A stretch of 13,805 nt of DNA. Origin: Oscillospiraceae bacterium (GTDB lineage Bacteria; Bacillota; Clostridia; Oscillospirales; Ruminococcaceae). Position numbers and translations under genes: made by a program. Shown here piece by piece: positions 1 through 5,663 of the stretch. The notes under the pieces were generated by a model. It was not told where the DNA came from, did not search any database, and saw only the letters and a list, made by a program, of their open reading frames with translations. Numbering within the stretch: position 1 is the first letter of the stretch; each line of letters begins with the position of its first letter. The stretch spans positions 1-13,805 of the forward strand of contig JAITFV010000275.1 in NCBI GenBank assembly GCA_031281115.1. Direction: 5' to 3'.

Positions 1-89
1 TGGAGGGGTGGCGCGAAGCGGCGGGGTGGTTTGTAGGTAAAAAAACGATACAATCGGCAACTGCGATAAACCAAAAACAGTTATTATGA
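1..89 (+). CDS. 3' end of an unrecognised gene (partial)
   Basis: One plus-strand frame is open from the left edge to a TGA at 87-89; the other two plus frames stop by about position 40. The visible C-terminus reads EGWREAAGWFVGK followed by a short polar tail ending in QLL. An intrinsic terminator begins 11 bases after the stop, which is the main reason to believe a plus-strand gene ends here. Only about 28 codons are visible, so no family can be named, and an open frame this short could also arise by chance. The start and most of the protein lie outside the window. Confidence 0.4.
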   Translation, partial: EGWREAAGWFVGKKTIQSATAINQKQLL

Positions 90-100
90 ATTAACAAAAT

Positions 101-132
101 AACAGGATACGTTTCCGTATCCTGTTGTTTTT
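101..132 (+). terminator. Intrinsic terminator
   Basis: A perfect 11-bp stem, AACAGGATACG at 101-111 pairing with CGTATCCTGTT at 116-126, closes on a TTTC loop and is followed by GTTTTTAA. It would end the plus-strand gene stopping at 89. Read on the minus strand the hairpin is followed by ATTTTGTTAATT, so it may also stop transcripts of the small minus-strand gene at 350-574. Confidence 0.85.
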
Positions 133-146
133 AAGCACATGTATTA

Positions 147-338
147 GTAGGGCGTGACGCCCTCGGCACGCCGTAATAAGATTAGTTTGCTGCTTTCTCG
201 GAACGCCCTCGGCACGCCGTAATAAGATTAGTTTGCTGTTTTTTCGGCACGCCGTAATAAGATTAATTTGCTTTTTTTCGGAACGCCGTAATAAAATTAA
301 TTTGCTTTTTTCGGAACGCCGAGGGCGTCGTTCCCTAC
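147..338. repeat. Intergenic hairpin-bounded tandem repeat array
   Basis: The block is bounded by two 27-bp copies of one motif in inverted orientation: 147-173 on the plus strand and 312-338 on the minus strand. Each begins GTAGG, followed by a 6-bp stem, a 10-nt loop (ACGCCCTCGG in both) and the matching stem arm. The left stem is GGCGTG/CACGCC and the right stem is GGAACG/CGTTCC, so pairing is kept although the sequence differs. Between them, units beginning CGGCACGCCG or CGGAACGCCG plus TAATAAGATTAGTTTGC recur at 164, 210, 245 and 279, with periods of 46, 35 and 34 bp. No coding frame is evident. The same architecture recurs inside metH at 9325-9548. Confidence 0.85.
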
Positions 339-349
339 ATCATACAGGG

Positions 350-574
350 TTACGCCGCGTTCATTATTTCCAGCGCCTTTTTATACAGCGGGTCCATTTC
401 GCAGCCGCAGCTTCCGCAGTCGGCATCAGCCTGCTTCAAAGCGGCGACGAGCTCCTTGTCGGTGTCGGCGCAGTCCGTGACGGAAAGCCATTTTTTCGCA
501 GGCGCGTCGATTACGTCCCACCCGCATTCTGAAAGTTTTGTTACGATTGTTCTGAGTTCCTGATTGTTTGACAT
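350..574 (-). CDS. Small CxxCxC protein, unknown function
   Basis: A 74-residue acidic, probably cytosolic protein that I do not recognise. The start at 574 (MSNNQELRT) is chosen because a GGAGG at 583-587 sits 8 bases before it; a longer reading from 589 would use codons that overlap this ribosome binding site. The C-terminal third carries Cys53, Cys56 and Cys58 (CGSCGC) followed by EMDPLYKKALEIM, an arrangement compatible with metal binding, and further cysteines lie at 16 and 35. No signal peptide or membrane segment is visible. It diverges from rpsT and appears to be transcribed alone. Its 3' end lies 12 bases from the repeat array. The function is open; a metal-binding role is inference from the cysteines only. 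Confidence 0.75.
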   Translation of the reverse strand: MSNNQELRTIVTKLSECGWDVIDAPAKKWLSVTDCADTDKELVAALKQADADCGSCGCEMDPLYKKALEIMNAA

Positions 575-606
575 TTCTGTGTCCTCCATTTTATTTTGAT
601 GTTTTA

Positions 607-612
607 ATTATA
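607..612 (-). promoter_or_regulatory. Possible -10 box for the small minus-strand gene
   Basis: The minus strand reads TATAAT at 612-607, about 33 bases upstream of the start at 574. No good -35 hexamer lies 16-18 bases further upstream, so this is a tentative call made on the -10 box and position alone. Confidence 0.35.
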
Positions 613-670
613 CCGTATTTAAGTGGACAACAGTGTGTCATATTGTAAATTATTTTTTGGGAAAAAATAG

Positions 671-699
671 TTGACAAGTCAGAATTAGTATGCTATAAT
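671..699 (+). promoter_or_regulatory. rpsT promoter (sigma-A, extended -10)
   Basis: A perfect TTGACA at 671-676 and a perfect TATAAT at 694-699 are separated by 17 bases, with a TG dinucleotide at 691-692 forming an extended -10. Transcription should start near 706, giving a leader of about 35 bases. This excludes the in-frame ATG at 705 as the rpsT start. Confidence 0.92.
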
Positions 700-740
700 G
701 TTTTTTGTCACTTAAAATTTATGGGCAAGGAGGGAAAAGA

Positions 741-983
741 GTGCCTAACATTAAATCCGCTAAGAAAAGAGTTTTGGTTTCGAGAAAAGCCAATACGAGC
801 AATAAATCGCAAAAATCAGAGCTGAGAACGCTGCTTAAAAAAGCGAACGCAGAGGGCGCAGACAGCGCGGTAATCGCTACGGCTGTCAAAAAGACCGACC
901 GTGCGGCGGGCAAAGGTTTGATTCACAAAAATAAGGCGGCGAGAATCAAAAGCCGCTTAGCGAAAAAAGAAGTTTCTGCGTAA
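741..983 (+). CDS. rpsT: 30S ribosomal protein S20
   Basis: S20 is a primary binder of 16S rRNA in the small ribosomal subunit. The 80-residue product starts PNIKSAKKRVLVSRKAN after the initiator, the standard S20 N-terminus. It is rich in Lys, Arg and Ala, helical in character, and of normal family length. The start is GTG at 741: AAGGAGGG at 727-734 lies 6 bases upstream, and the homologous N-terminus begins exactly there. An in-frame ATG at 705 would add 12 non-homologous residues and coincides with the expected transcription start. The gene has its own strong promoter and terminator and is the only clearly housekeeping plus-strand gene here. Confidence 0.97.
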   Translation: MPNIKSAKKRVLVSRKANTSNKSQKSELRTLLKKANAEGADSAVIATAVKKTDRAAGKGLIHKNKAARIKSRLAKKEVSA

Positions 984-986
984 TAA

Positions 987-1019
987 CGGTCGGGCGTAAA
1001 GCCCGACTGTTTTAGTTTT
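987..1019 (+). terminator. rpsT intrinsic terminator
   Basis: A 9-bp stem (987-995 with 1001-1009, one G-T pair) with a GTAAA loop is followed by TTTTAGTTTT. It begins three bases after the rpsT stop, and its T tract overlaps the last codons of the convergent minus-strand gene at 1012-1209. Confidence 0.9.
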
Positions 1020-1209
1020 GAACCCGGTGGTTTTTACGGTGAACATCATGAGCCTGCACTTCTTCCGGGGTTACGAAATACTGCTCAACAACCCTTTTAT
1101 CTTCACCTTCGCCTTTGGTAATGGTCACCTTACAACCGTTTTCCTTTAAGCGTTTTGCTCGTTCCGGATTTCTAAAAAATTTAGATAAGTCGTATTCTCT
1201 TTTCATCAT
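1012..1209 (-). CDS. Small basic hypothetical protein
   Basis: A 65-residue protein rich in Lys, Arg and Glu, starting MMKREYDLSKFFRNPERAKR; I do not recognise the family. A GGAGG at 1216-1220 lies 6 bases before the ATG at 1209 and 9 bases before the next codon, also ATG, so either may be used. The middle (KVTITKGEGEDKRVVEQYFVT) looks like a short beta hairpin and the end is polar and basic. There is no signal peptide or membrane segment. It starts 36 bases after the stop of the lipoprotein gene on the same strand, so the two are probably co-transcribed. The EYDLSK...NP...AKRLK opening vaguely resembles the start of some small antitoxin-like proteins, but no toxin partner is visible and I do not assign that role. 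Confidence 0.65.
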   Translation of the reverse strand: MMKREYDLSKFFRNPERAKRLKENGCKVTITKGEGEDKRVVEQYFVTPEEVQAHDVHRKNHRVQN

Positions 1210-1245
1210 ACCATGCCTCCATAATAAATTTATGTTTCATATGAA

Positions 1246-1941
1246 TTATGTGTCGCTTATAGCATCGTAAAATCCTTGCGGTAAACCCCAAGTGCTGCCT
1301 GTCCTCTCTACGTTATATGTAACACCTTTGAAACTCACGCTTTCCAGTGTTAAACCATCGCAACGCCCATCGTGATGCAAACGATTGCTTTCAATGTTTT
1401 CTTCTTGAGACAGGTCAACGGCGGCAGGAAAATCCGCCCAACCACAACATGTAAAACTCTCAACCCTTGTTAAACTATCGGGAAGCGTAATGTTTGTTAT
1501 CCCTGTACCAACGAACGCACTATCTCCTATATAAGTTATACCTTCGGGTATTGTAATGCTCGTAAGTCCTATGCAACCCTCAAACGCATTACTACCTATG
1601 CTCGTCACGCTGTCGGGAATTATAATTTCGGTAATCGCAGAACGATTTTGAAATGCGCCGTTTATTGCAACAACATTCGCACCCTCAATAACGCTCGGGA
1701 TTTTAACTTCTGTTGCACTCCCCCTATAACTTGTAATCGCGATACCGCCGTCAACCATCGTATACTCAAAATCACTTGCAGGGTTTTCGGGAATTTCAGC
1801 GGGTTGGATATCATCGGACGGCGGTTGCGGTGGCTGGTTGTTTTCAGCGTGCGGGCGGGACGGGCTATCCGAATCCCCGCTACACCCCACAACTCCCAAA
1901 ACCAGCACCGCCGCCAACATAATCGCAAATATTCTCTTCAT
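1246..1941 (-). CDS. BspA-type leucine-rich repeat lipoprotein
   Basis: A 231-residue predicted lipoprotein. Residues 1-19 form a type II signal peptide ending in VVG before Cys20, the expected lipidation site, so the protein should sit on the outer face of the membrane. Residues 21-57 are a Pro, Ser and Gln-rich tether. Residues 58 to about 165 hold BspA-like leucine-rich repeats (LRR_5 type), seen in the recurring ITEIIIPDSVTSIGSNAFEG, LTSITIPEGITYIGDSAF and ITNITLPDSLTRV. The last 65 residues include four cysteines and are not recognised. A GGAGG lies 9 bases before the ATG. BspA repeats commonly mediate surface contact or adhesion, but the ligand is unknown. The promoter is overlapped by TATGTCA repeats beside a divergent ribbon-helix-helix regulator, which suggests that regulator controls it. 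Confidence 0.85.
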   Translation of the reverse strand: MKRIFAIMLAAVLVLGVVGCSGDSDSPSRPHAENNQPPQPPSDDIQPAEIPENPASDFEYTMVDGGIAITSYRGSATEVKIPSVIEGANVVAINGAFQNRSAITEIIIPDSVTSIGSNAFEGCIGLTSITIPEGITYIGDSAFVGTGITNITLPDSLTRVESFTCCGWADFPAAVDLSQEENIESNRLHHDGRCDGLTLESVSFKGVTYNVERTGSTWGLPQGFYDAISDT

Positions 1942-1980
1942 TTTTAAAATCCTCCAATTTTTGTAGTTTGAATTTATCGC

Positions 1981-2025
1981 TATGTCACATATGACATATA
2001 CAGATATGTCATATTATAACATATC
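1981..2025. promoter_or_regulatory. TATGTCA operator-like inverted repeats
   Basis: TATGTCA occurs at 1981-1987 and 2005-2011, and its inverse TGACATA at 1992-1998. The first pair makes a perfect 7-bp inverted repeat with a 4-base gap. A second palindrome, GATATGT at 2003-2009 against ACATATC at 2019-2025, surrounds the -10 box of the minus-strand promoter. Clusters of short half-sites of this kind are typical targets of ribbon-helix-helix repressors such as the one encoded just downstream on the plus strand. Confidence 0.65.
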
Positions 2026-2042
2026 GTTCCCTGCTTTGTCAA
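2013..2042 (-). promoter_or_regulatory. Promoter of the lipoprotein gene
   Basis: On the minus strand TTGACA (2042-2037) and TATAAT (2018-2013) are both perfect, with an 18-base spacer. Transcription would start near 2006, leaving a leader of about 65 bases before the ATG at 1941. The TATGTCA half-sites cover the region from the -10 box to about +25, a placement that would block initiation when occupied. Confidence 0.75.
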
Positions 2043-2080
2043 TATATAATTATATTAAAAATGCAGGGGGAATTGCTATC

Positions 2081-2272
2081 ATGAGCGAATTCAAAAAAGA
2101 ACCGCTAATAATTAAGAGGCGGGGAGAAGATGGACATAAAATGATTACTATTCGTGTAAGAGAAGATACCCTTTTAAATTTAGATAAAATGGCGACCGAA
2201 ATAAATTGTTCAAGGAATGAATTAATAAATGTTATGATTAATTACGGCATAGAGAATATTATTATAGAATAA
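2081..2272 (+). CDS. Ribbon-helix-helix transcriptional regulator
   Basis: A 63-residue protein with a CopG/Arc/MetJ-like ribbon-helix-helix fold: a strand at about residues 21-27 (MITIRVR), a first helix (EDTLLNLDKMATEIN), a turn with SRNELI and a second helix to the C-terminus. Such proteins dimerise and insert the paired strands into the DNA major groove. The start at 2081 (MSEFKKEP) is chosen because AGGGGG lies 10 bases upstream; an upstream in-frame ATG would translate through the operator-like repeats. The gene is AT-rich relative to most of the window, which may mean recent acquisition. It is divergent from the lipoprotein gene, and the TATGTCA repeats lie between them. I infer autoregulation and repression of the lipoprotein; neither can be proven from sequence. 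Confidence 0.8.
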   Translation: MSEFKKEPLIIKRRGEDGHKMITIRVREDTLLNLDKMATEINCSRNELINVMINYGIENIIIE

Positions 2273-2299
2273 ACAAAAAACGCCTTTTCGGCGTTTCTT
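2271..2299. terminator. Bidirectional intrinsic terminator
   Basis: A 7-bp stem, AAACGCC at 2278-2284 with GGCGTTT at 2290-2296, has a TTTTC loop. On the minus strand it is followed by an unbroken T run (GGCGTTTTTTGTTT), making a good terminator for hemW, which stops at 2303. On the plus strand the tail TTTCTT is weaker, but it lies just after the stop of the regulator gene. Confidence 0.85.
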
Positions 2300-2302
2300 G
2301 CA

Positions 2303-3412
2303 TTATTCCACTGTCTGCACAACCGGTTCTGTTGTCAGCTTCCTTATAATCTGATTTGAAACTAAGAATCCCTCGCGTGTAATCGCGATTCCCGTATCGG
2401 TAATTTTCAAATAATCCGGCGGCACTAACTTGCATCTTTTCATCATCGCTTCCTTGCGAAGCCCGAATTTCTCGCACTCCGCGAACGTCAGCCCCTCAGA
2501 AAGCCGAAGTTTCAGCATTGCATAATTCTCGAAATTAATTTCTTCTTTTTCGGTTACAATTATGTTCTGAATATTTGATTTCACAAACTCACGAATATCG
2601 CTCATCACAAAAAACCGCTGAGGACAGCTGCTGCCATCGCTGTTGTAAAAAGAATGCGCGGCGGTTCCGATTCCGAGATATTCCCCGCTTCTCCAGTATT
2701 TCAAGTTATGTCTGCACTCGCAGCCTTCTTTCGCGAAGTTGCTGATTTCATACTGCACGAAGCCGTGCTTTTCAAATTCTGCCGCCGCCGCGAGATAAAT
2801 CTGCGCGGTTGTATTCTCGTCGGGGAATTTGAGATTCATGCTTGCGAAAGGCGTTTTCGGCTCAATTTTAAGCATATACGCCGAAACGTGATGAACTCCA
2901 AGTCCCGCAAGCACTTTTATGCTCCGCCTCACGCTGTCGGGCGTCTGTCCGGACAGCCCGAGCATTAAATCAACAGAGATATTCTTGAAGCCGCACTCAA
3001 GCGCGAGTTTTACAGAACTTGTCGCGTCCTCCGATGTGTGCGTTCTGCCGAGTGCGCGCAGCTCACCATTCGAGAACGACTGTACACCTATCGAAAGACG
3101 GTTCACGCCGCTGTTTTTTAATGACAGGAGCGATTCCTGTGTTAATGTATTCGGGTTCGCCTCGACCGTGATTTCCGCGCCGTCTGTGAACATCAGTTTC
3201 CCCATAATACGGCAGACGTCCCACCATGCCGCGGAGGGCGTCCCGCCGCCGAAGTAAATCGTATCAAAACGCTCCTTGTAATATTCGGCGTTTCTGATTA
3301 CCGCGTCGGCATAGGAATAAGAAGCGCGGCTGTCGTAAGGGACGGAGAAAAAGTCGCAGTAGGGGCATTTTTGCAGGCAGAAAGGTATATGGACGTATAA
3401 TCCGAGACTCAT
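2303..3412 (-). CDS. hemW: Radical SAM heme chaperone HemW
   Basis: A 369-residue radical SAM protein of usual HemW length. The 4Fe-4S motif is Cys12-x3-Cys16-x2-Cys19 followed by Asp-Phe. Phe21 replaces the fourth cysteine seen in true coproporphyrinogen dehydrogenase HemN, which favours HemW. GGGTPS (55-60) is the SAM-binding glycine motif; CRHNLKYW and GEYLGIGTAAHSF (about 233-255) are family-conserved, and the HemN C-terminal domain follows. HemW is a cytosolic protein that binds heme and hands it to target enzymes; the name rests on sequence type, not on any heme gene nearby. The start at 3412 has GGAG 8 bases upstream. It lies 111 bases after lepA on the same strand, a pairing common in Firmicutes, so the two are probably co-transcribed and end at the terminator at 2271-2299. 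Confidence 0.92.
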   Translation of the reverse strand: MSLGLYVHIPFCLQKCPYCDFFSVPYDSRASYSYADAVIRNAEYYKERFDTIYFGGGTPSAAWWDVCRIMGKLMFTDGAEITVEANPNTLTQESLLSLKNSGVNRLSIGVQSFSNGELRALGRTHTSEDATSSVKLALECGFKNISVDLMLGLSGQTPDSVRRSIKVLAGLGVHHVSAYMLKIEPKTPFASMNLKFPDENTTAQIYLAAAAEFEKHGFVQYEISNFAKEGCECRHNLKYWRSGEYLGIGTAAHSFYNSDGSSCPQRFFVMSDIREFVKSNIQNIIVTEKEEINFENYAMLKLRLSEGLTFAECEKFGLRKEAMMKRCKLVPPDYLKITDTGIAITREGFLVSNQIIRKLTTEPVVQTVE

Positions 3413-3446
3413 AGCTTTTTCTCCGTTCTTGCAAATAATTAATGCT

Positions 3447-3463
3447 GACGACCAATGGTCGCC
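3447..3463. repeat. Short palindrome between lepA and hemW
   Basis: CGACCA and TGGTCG (3449-3461) are paired around a single central A. It lies directly beyond the second copy of the lepA tail. It is not followed by a T tract on either strand, so it is not an intrinsic terminator. I regard it as a probable member of the short palindromic repeats common in such genomes, which cannot be shown from one copy. Confidence 0.45.
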
Positions 3464-3466
3464 TCT

Positions 3467-3558
3467 GCCTTACGTATCAAGCTTAAGCACTGCCATGAAA
3501 GCTTCCGTGCGGCTCGTGCCGCCTTACGTGTCAAGCTTCAGCACTGCCATGAAAGCTT
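3467..3558. repeat. Direct repeat duplicating the lepA 3' tail
   Basis: A 38-bp segment occurs at 3521-3558 and again at 3467-3504, offset by 54 bases, with two mismatches. The first is the genuine end of lepA including its stop. The second, downstream on the minus strand, would encode the same residues [11 protein letters not shown] and a second TAA, in the same frame as lepA because 54 is divisible by three. Both mismatches are at third codon positions and are silent. Between the copies the DNA contains GCGGC-TCGT-GCCGC, a small hairpin. Confidence 0.85.
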
Positions 3559-5329
3559 CGGGCGGCACTTCCACGCTGCCGAGCTGCCGCATTTTTTTCT
3601 TACCCTCTTTCTGCTTTTCGAGCAGTTTTTTCTTCCTTGTAATATCTCCGCCGTAACACTTCGCAAGCACGTCCTTACGCATAGCCTTGACCGTTTCGCG
3701 GGCTATTATTTTCCCGCCGATTGCCGCCTGAATAGGGACTTCAAACAGCTGACGCGGGATATTGTCTTTCAGCTTTTCGGCGATTCTGCGCCCTCTTGCA
3801 TACGCTTTGTCCGTGTGAACAATGAAAGACAGCGCGTCTACAACTTCGGCGTTCAGCAGAATGTCAAGTTTTATTAATTTACTCGGCACAAAGCCGCTGA
3901 TTTCATAATCGAAGCTCGCGTAACCGCGGGTTTTTGATTTTAACAGGTCGAAAAAGTCATAAACAATTTCGTTAAGCGGCAGGTCAAAGTGCATATCCAC
4001 GCGCTTTTCATCAAGATACTTCATGTCCTTGAACACGCCGCGCCGCTCAATGCTGATTTCCATAATCGCACCGATATACTCGGCAGGTGCAATTATATGC
4101 GCATCTGTCATAGGTTCATATGCCTGCGCTATTTCGGTAGGGTTGGGATAGTTCGCAGGGTTGTCTATTTTAATTTTCTCGCCGCTTGTCATTTCTATTT
4201 CGTAAATAACCGACGGCGCAGTTGTGATTAAATCTAAGTTATACTCCCGCTCTAACCGCTCCTGAATAATTTCCATGTGCAGCAGCCCCAAAAATCCGCA
4301 GCGGAAGCCGAAGCCGAGCGCGTTACTTGTTTCCGCCTCGAAAGTCAGTGCGGCATCGTTAAGGCGCAGTTTTTCAAGCGCGTCTTTAAGGTCGTTATAC
4401 TTCGCGCCGTCCACGGGGTAAATCCCACTGAACACCATAGGCAAAACAGGGCGGTAGCCGGGCAGCGGCTCTGCTGCAGGGTTCGCGACACTTGTGACAG
4501 TATCGCCGACCTGCGTGTCGCTGATTTGTTTAATTGAAGCCGAGATATAACCGGCTTCGCCCGCTTTAAGCTCGTCGGCAGGAATATTACCTGTCGCGCC
4601 CATGTACCCCAGCTCTACTATTTGGAACTCCGCGCCTGTCGCCATCATGCGGATTTTATCACCCTGCACGATTTTGCCTTCCTTCACGCGGATATAGATA
4701 ATTACGCCTTTATAAGCGTCATAATAACTGTCGAAAATCAACGCCTTGAAAGGTTTTTCAATCTCGCCTTTCGGCGGCGGAACAAGCTTTATTACCTGCT
4801 CTAAAACTTCGCGGATATTTATGCCGTTTTTTGCACTAATCTCCGGCGCGTCCATAGCAGGTATGCCTATAACGCTCTCAATTTCCTCTTTCGCCGCCTT
4901 CGAGTCTGCGGCGGGGAGGTCGATTTTGTTTATGACAGGAACGATTTCGAGGTCTGCTTCCACGGCGAGATAGGCGTTTGCGAGCGTCTGCGCCTCAATC
5001 CCCTGCGAAGCGTCAACAATGAGAACCGCACCCTCGCAGGCGTTCAGCGAGCGGCTGACTTCATAGCTGAAGTCAACGTGTCCGGGCGTATCAATTAAGT
5101 TTAAGATATATTCCGCGCCGTTTTCTGCAATATAATTCATACGGACAGCGCGGGCTTTTATTGTAATCCCGCGCTCCCGCTCTAAGTCCATATTATCTAA
5201 TAATTGTGCTTCCATATCGCGCAGCGCGACCGTTTGCGTGAGTTCCAAAAGCCTGTCGGCAAGGGTAGACTTGCCGTGGTCTATGTGCGCTATTATGCAG
5301 AAGTTGCGGATGTTGTTAGGGTAGTCCAA
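3524..5329 (-). CDS. lepA: Elongation factor 4 (LepA), ribosomal back-translocase GTPase
   Basis: A 601-residue translational GTPase of standard LepA length. The G motifs are clear: AHIDHGKST (14-22, P loop), RGITI (53-57), DTPGH (80-84), NKID (134-137) and SAK (165-167). EF-G-like domains II, III and V and the LepA-specific C-terminal domain follow, ending in a basic stretch ([21 protein letters not shown]) and [11 protein letters not shown]. LepA binds ribosomes, mainly under stress or during initiation and subunit biogenesis. The start is TTG at 5329: the homologous N-terminus begins there and GGAGG at 5341-5345 lies 11 bases upstream. A small ORF ends 19 bases before it, and hemW follows. 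No promoter is obvious directly upstream. The last codons and stop are duplicated downstream. Confidence 0.97.
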   Translation of the reverse strand: MDYPNNIRNFCIIAHIDHGKSTLADRLLELTQTVALRDMEAQLLDNMDLERERGITIKARAVRMNYIAENGAEYILNLIDTPGHVDFSYEVSRSLNACEGAVLIVDASQGIEAQTLANAYLAVEADLEIVPVINKIDLPAADSKAAKEEIESVIGIPAMDAPEISAKNGINIREVLEQVIKLVPPPKGEIEKPFKALIFDSYYDAYKGVIIYIRVKEGKIVQGDKIRMMATGAEFQIVELGYMGATGNIPADELKAGEAGYISASIKQISDTQVGDTVTSVANPAAEPLPGYRPVLPMVFSGIYPVDGAKYNDLKDALEKLRLNDAALTFEAETSNALGFGFRCGFLGLLHMEIIQERLEREYNLDLITTAPSVIYEIEMTSGEKIKIDNPANYPNPTEIAQAYEPMTDAHIIAPAEYIGAIMEISIERRGVFKDMKYLDEKRVDMHFDLPLNEIVYDFFDLLKSKTRGYASFDYEISGFVPSKLIKLDILLNAEVVDALSFIVHTDKAYARGRRIAEKLKDNIPRQLFEVPIQAAIGGKIIARETVKAMRKDVLAKCYGGDITRKKKLLEKQKEGKKKMRQLGSVEVPPEAFMAVLKLDT

Positions 5330-5348
5330 GCGTTAAACGTCCTCCGGG

Positions 5349-5501
5349 TTATTCTTTGTCCTCTGTTTTTTTATCAATTGATTTTGCAGTTTTTGCTTCT
5401 TCAAGGACGGCATTTACGATTTGCTCTATGCCCTCCATGTCTTTCTTTTCGCATAGTCTTGAAAGAGCCGTGAACATACCTACTATTTCGATTCTGTTCA
5501 T
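5349..5501 (-). CDS. Small hypothetical protein upstream of lepA
   Basis: A 50-residue helical, charged protein (MNRIEIVGMFTALSRLCEKK ...), not recognised. The frame stays open further upstream. The start at 5501 is preferred because AAAGGA lies about 12 bases before it. An ATG at 5555 would give 68 residues but directly abuts a 34-bp palindrome and has no Shine-Dalgarno site, and a TTG at 5567 lies inside that palindrome. The C-terminal half (DMEGIEQIVNAVLEEAKTAK) looks like an amphipathic helix and the last residues are Lys, Asp and Glu-rich. Its stop is 19 bases before the lepA TTG, with the lepA ribosome binding site in between, so translational coupling to lepA is likely. No signal peptide or membrane span is visible. 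Confidence 0.6.
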   Translation of the reverse strand: MNRIEIVGMFTALSRLCEKKDMEGIEQIVNAVLEEAKTAKSIDKKTEDKE

Positions 5502-5556
5502 ATTTTCATCAAGTCCTTTCTTCACCGGCAGCGAATAGCTTTGTTTTAAGCTCATA

Positions 5557-5648
5557 CTAAAATCCAATAAACCGGTTTATTGGATTTTAGGGATGGCGCT
5601 GTTGCAACAGCGCGAAACCCTGTTATCCATTTCTTAAATGGATAACAG
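5557..5648. repeat. Three consecutive palindromes
   Basis: The first, 5557-5590, is a perfect 34-bp palindrome with no loop (arms CTAAAATCCAATAAACC and its complement). The second, 5596-5613, is a perfect 18-bp palindrome (GCGCTGTTG and its complement). The third, 5620-5648, has 13-bp arms (CTGTTATCCATTT) around CTT. They are separated by only 5 and 6 bases. None is followed by a T tract on the minus strand, so they do not read as ordinary terminators of the gene ending at 5664. No promoter is seen here. Confidence 0.9.
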
Positions 5649-5663
5649 TATCGATTCTCCTGT

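Noticed and set aside
147..338. CRISPR-like appearance of repeats with short intervals
   Set aside because: The intervals are themselves near-identical (TAATAAGATTAGTTTGC plus a T run), periods shrink from 46 to 34, and the same motifs recur inside metH; there are no unique spacers and no cas genes.
705..740. ATG at 705 as the rpsT start
   Set aside because: It coincides with the predicted transcription start, has no ribosome binding site and adds residues absent from S20; the GTG at 741 has a strong site and the family N-terminus.
2935..2960. CTGTCCGGACAG palindrome in hemW
   Set aside because: A 12-bp palindrome within conserved coding sequence (GLSGQTPDS) is explained by the codons and has no second copy.
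5591..5663. Palindromes as an ordinary terminator for the 705-residue protein gene
   Set aside because: No hairpin is followed by a T tract on the minus strand.
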